This document shows positions 62,743-64,000 of a stretch of 64,000 nt of DNA, one piece after another; the first letter of the stretch is position 1; the number at the start of each line of letters is the position of its first letter. A program made the translations under genes and the position numbers. Source of the stretch: Streptomyces sp. GQFP (GTDB lineage Bacteria; Actinomycetota; Actinomycetes; Streptomycetales; Streptomycetaceae); the NCBI RefSeq assembly GCF_021545335.1, contig NZ_CP089312.1:248001-312000 (forward strand), read 5' to 3'. The notes beneath the pieces were generated by a model. That model worked only from the letters and a program-made list of their open reading frames with translations. It ran no database searches and was not told the origin of the DNA.

Positions 62743-63735
62743 ATGACGGTCCTGGTTCTGACGTCCGAACAGGATGTGACGGCGGATCTCGTGGTGGCCC
62801 GGCTGAACAGCACCGGTATTCCCGTGGTCCGGCTCGATCCCGCCGATCTGCCCGGCGATGTCGCCCTGTCCGGCGAGTATGTGCACGGCGCTTTTCGTGG
62901 GCATCTGTCCGTCGGCGGGCGGCTCGTCAGCATGGGCGGGCTGCGGTCCGTGTGGGTGCGCAGGCCGGGGGTTCCGGGGGCGCGGGCCGCCGAGCCGTCC
63001 GGCTGGCTCACCGAGGAGGCCTCGCAGGCCTTCTACGGCATGCTCCGGGGTACGGGCGCGCGCTGGATGAACCATCCCGACGCTGCCGGCCGGGCCCGTC
63101 ACAAGCCCTGGCAGCTGCATCTGGCCCAGCGCAGTCGGCTCCCCGTCCCGGCGACGCTGATCACGACGTTCCCGCAGGCCGCCCGTGACTTCGCGCAGCG
63201 TTTTCCCGACCTGGTCGTCAAGCCCGTCTCCGGGTCGCATCCGCAGGAGCCGCCCAGGGTGGTGCCGACGAGCCGGGTGGCACCGGATGTCGACTTCACC
63301 GCCGTGGCCTTCGGGCCGACCCTGCTGCAACGCCGGGTCGACAAGCGGGCCGACATCCGTCTGACGGCGGTGGGCGACCGGATCCTCGCCGCCCGCAAGG
63401 CCGTCGCATCGGACGCGCATCCCGACGACGTCGACGTGCGTTTCGCTCCCTCGGACGAGCCCTGGCGCCCGGTCGAGGTGTCACCACGTATCACCGAGGC
63501 TGTACACCGGTATCTGCGGGAGGCCGAACTCGCCTACGGGGCCTTCGACTTCGCCGAGGACGCCGACGGCATCTGGTGGTTCCTCGAATGCAACCAGTCG
63601 GGCCAGTTCGGCTTCGTCGAGATGGACACCGGGCAGCCGATCGCCCGCTCCGTCGCCGACTGGCTGGCCGGGGAAGGGCCCGACGGACAGCCGCATCCGA
63701 ATGGCCCGCAGGGGTCCGTGCGTACGGCCCCCTGA
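62743..63735 (+). CDS. tgmB: ATP-grasp ribosomal peptide maturase (TgmB/MvdD-like)
   Basis: 330 residues from ATG 62743. Pre-ATP-grasp domain (VLVLTSEQDVTADLVVARL, SVWVRRPG) and an ATP-grasp domain (~120-310): LVVKPVSGSHPQ for nucleotide binding, LLQRRVDKRADIRLTAVG, YGAFDFAEDADGIWWFLE and the metal-binding ECNQSGQFGFVE. Family enzymes use ATP to join Asp/Glu side chains of a precursor peptide to Ser/Thr or Lys. Directly downstream of the tgmA-like gene; no protease, exporter or isoaspartate methyltransferase is seen within the window. Confidence 0.9.
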   Translation: MTVLVLTSEQDVTADLVVARLNSTGIPVVRLDPADLPGDVALSGEYVHGAFRGHLSVGGRLVSMGGLRSVWVRRPGVPGARAAEPSGWLTEEASQAFYGMLRGTGARWMNHPDAAGRARHKPWQLHLAQRSRLPVPATLITTFPQAARDFAQRFPDLVVKPVSGSHPQEPPRVVPTSRVAPDVDFTAVAFGPTLLQRRVDKRADIRLTAVGDRILAARKAVASDAHPDDVDVRFAPSDEPWRPVEVSPRITEAVHRYLREAELAYGAFDFAEDADGIWWFLECNQSGQFGFVEMDTGQPIARSVADWLAGEGPDGQPHPNGPQGSVRTAP

Positions 63736-63797
63736 AAAGGCCGTCGCTGCCCGAAAAGGGCCGTCGCCCTCAACATGCCACCCCCTACCGTGGGTTC

Positions 63798-63932
63798 ATG
63801 GACTTCAGCGTGGTCGCCGCGGCCCGTGAGGACGGCGGTCCGGTCGACGAGCCGGTGCGGGTCGGGGTGGCGGCCACCGCCGGTGATCCGGCGGGCGAGG
63901 GCACGCTCACGGCTCTGGCGGACCTCGTCTGA
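63798..63932 (+). CDS. Short ORF of unknown meaning after the graspetide cassette
   Basis: 44 residues starting MDFSVVAAARED and ending LTALADLV. Codon positions look protein-like (G/C at third positions) and the ATG lies 63 bp after tgmB, but there is no clear ribosome site. Could be a small peptide gene or the remnant of a longer one. Confidence 0.3.
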   Translation: MDFSVVAAAREDGGPVDEPVRVGVAATAGDPAGEGTLTALADLV

Positions 63933-63976
63933 TCGCTCGTCGGTCCTGCCGCCCGGGGGACATCACAGCGACGCCA

Positions 63977-63992
63977 ATTGGTATGGACCTGC
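63977..63992. promoter_or_regulatory. DasR-like (dre) site at the window edge
   Basis: ATTGGTATGGACCTGC matches the DasR consensus ACTGGTCTAGACCAGT at 11 of 16 positions, with the TGGT and GACC halves kept. Such sites precede chitin and N-acetylglucosamine genes; the gene it would serve lies outside the window. Confidence 0.35.
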
Positions 63993-64000
63993 CAAGGGTC

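Noticed and set aside
1..64000. In-frame TTA (bldA-dependent) leucine codons
   Set aside because: TTA strings I looked at fall in other frames, in a stop context or between genes; a full codon count was not done.

Overview
This is a GC-rich actinobacterial chromosome segment, almost certainly Streptomyces. The evidence is very high GC with strong third-position bias, many GTG starts and GTGA/ATGA overlaps, and lineage-typical families: LAL-type LuxR regulator, DUF574/Methyltransf_19 methyltransferases, DUF6479, DUF6328, PAS/GAF/SpoIIE/HATPase phosphatase, MutAB-MeaB. Dispersed intergenic hairpin repeats of the Streptomyces kind are also present. I recognise no tRNA, rRNA, CRISPR array, IS element or prophage, and no gene-free gap exceeds 300 bp. 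The left edge cuts a DUF4032 gene and the right edge is intergenic.

Layout. 1-5.2 kb: DUF4032 fragment, a double UspA protein, then a translationally coupled trio: receiver-fused flavin reductase, cyclic-nucleotide-domain histidine kinase, UBP zinc finger. 5.2-11.8 kb: an orphan LAL regulator, then a ROK repressor divergent from a GH36 alpha-galactosidase with a readable promoter and operator. 11.9-21.2 kb: a TerD-CAP-CAP fusion, methyltransferase, AIM24 protein, a membrane pseudokinase, several conserved unknowns and an aldo/keto reductase. 21.5-26.7 kb: a Tat-exported class II cholesterol oxidase, then on the minus strand an FAD monooxygenase and an MFS-TetR operon with a double palindromic operator on its promoter. 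26.8-36.9 kb: RNase H, VOC proteins, a zinc alcohol dehydrogenase, DUF3105, a decayed tandem ABC ATPase, an APH-like kinase with an ABC exporter, DinB. 37-44.5 kb: a complete dipeptide-type ABC importer led by a C45 Ntn-hydrolase and divergent from an RpiR regulator.

44.5-53.4 kb: multidomain PP2C phosphatase, SMI1/KNR4 protein, the methylmalonyl-CoA mutase operon mutA-mutB-meaB, and a BlaI-type regulator. 53.5-59 kb: sulfotransferase, a probable copper pair (Met/His-rich membrane protein and YcnI), a CzrA-like ArsR repressor divergent from an MFS pump with a His-rich tail, and an anchored M23 peptidase. 59-64 kb: a TPR protein, a second DUF574 methyltransferase, DUF6479, and a two-gene ATP-grasp peptide (graspetide-type) cassette, ending with a DasR-like half-match at the edge.

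The most system-like groups are the redox/phosphorelay trio (1661-5165), the C45 hydrolase-importer-RpiR locus (36986-44503), the ArsR/His-tail MFS pair (56131-57949) and the graspetide cassette (62535-63735). All assignments come from reading motifs and comparing with remembered families; no database search was run.
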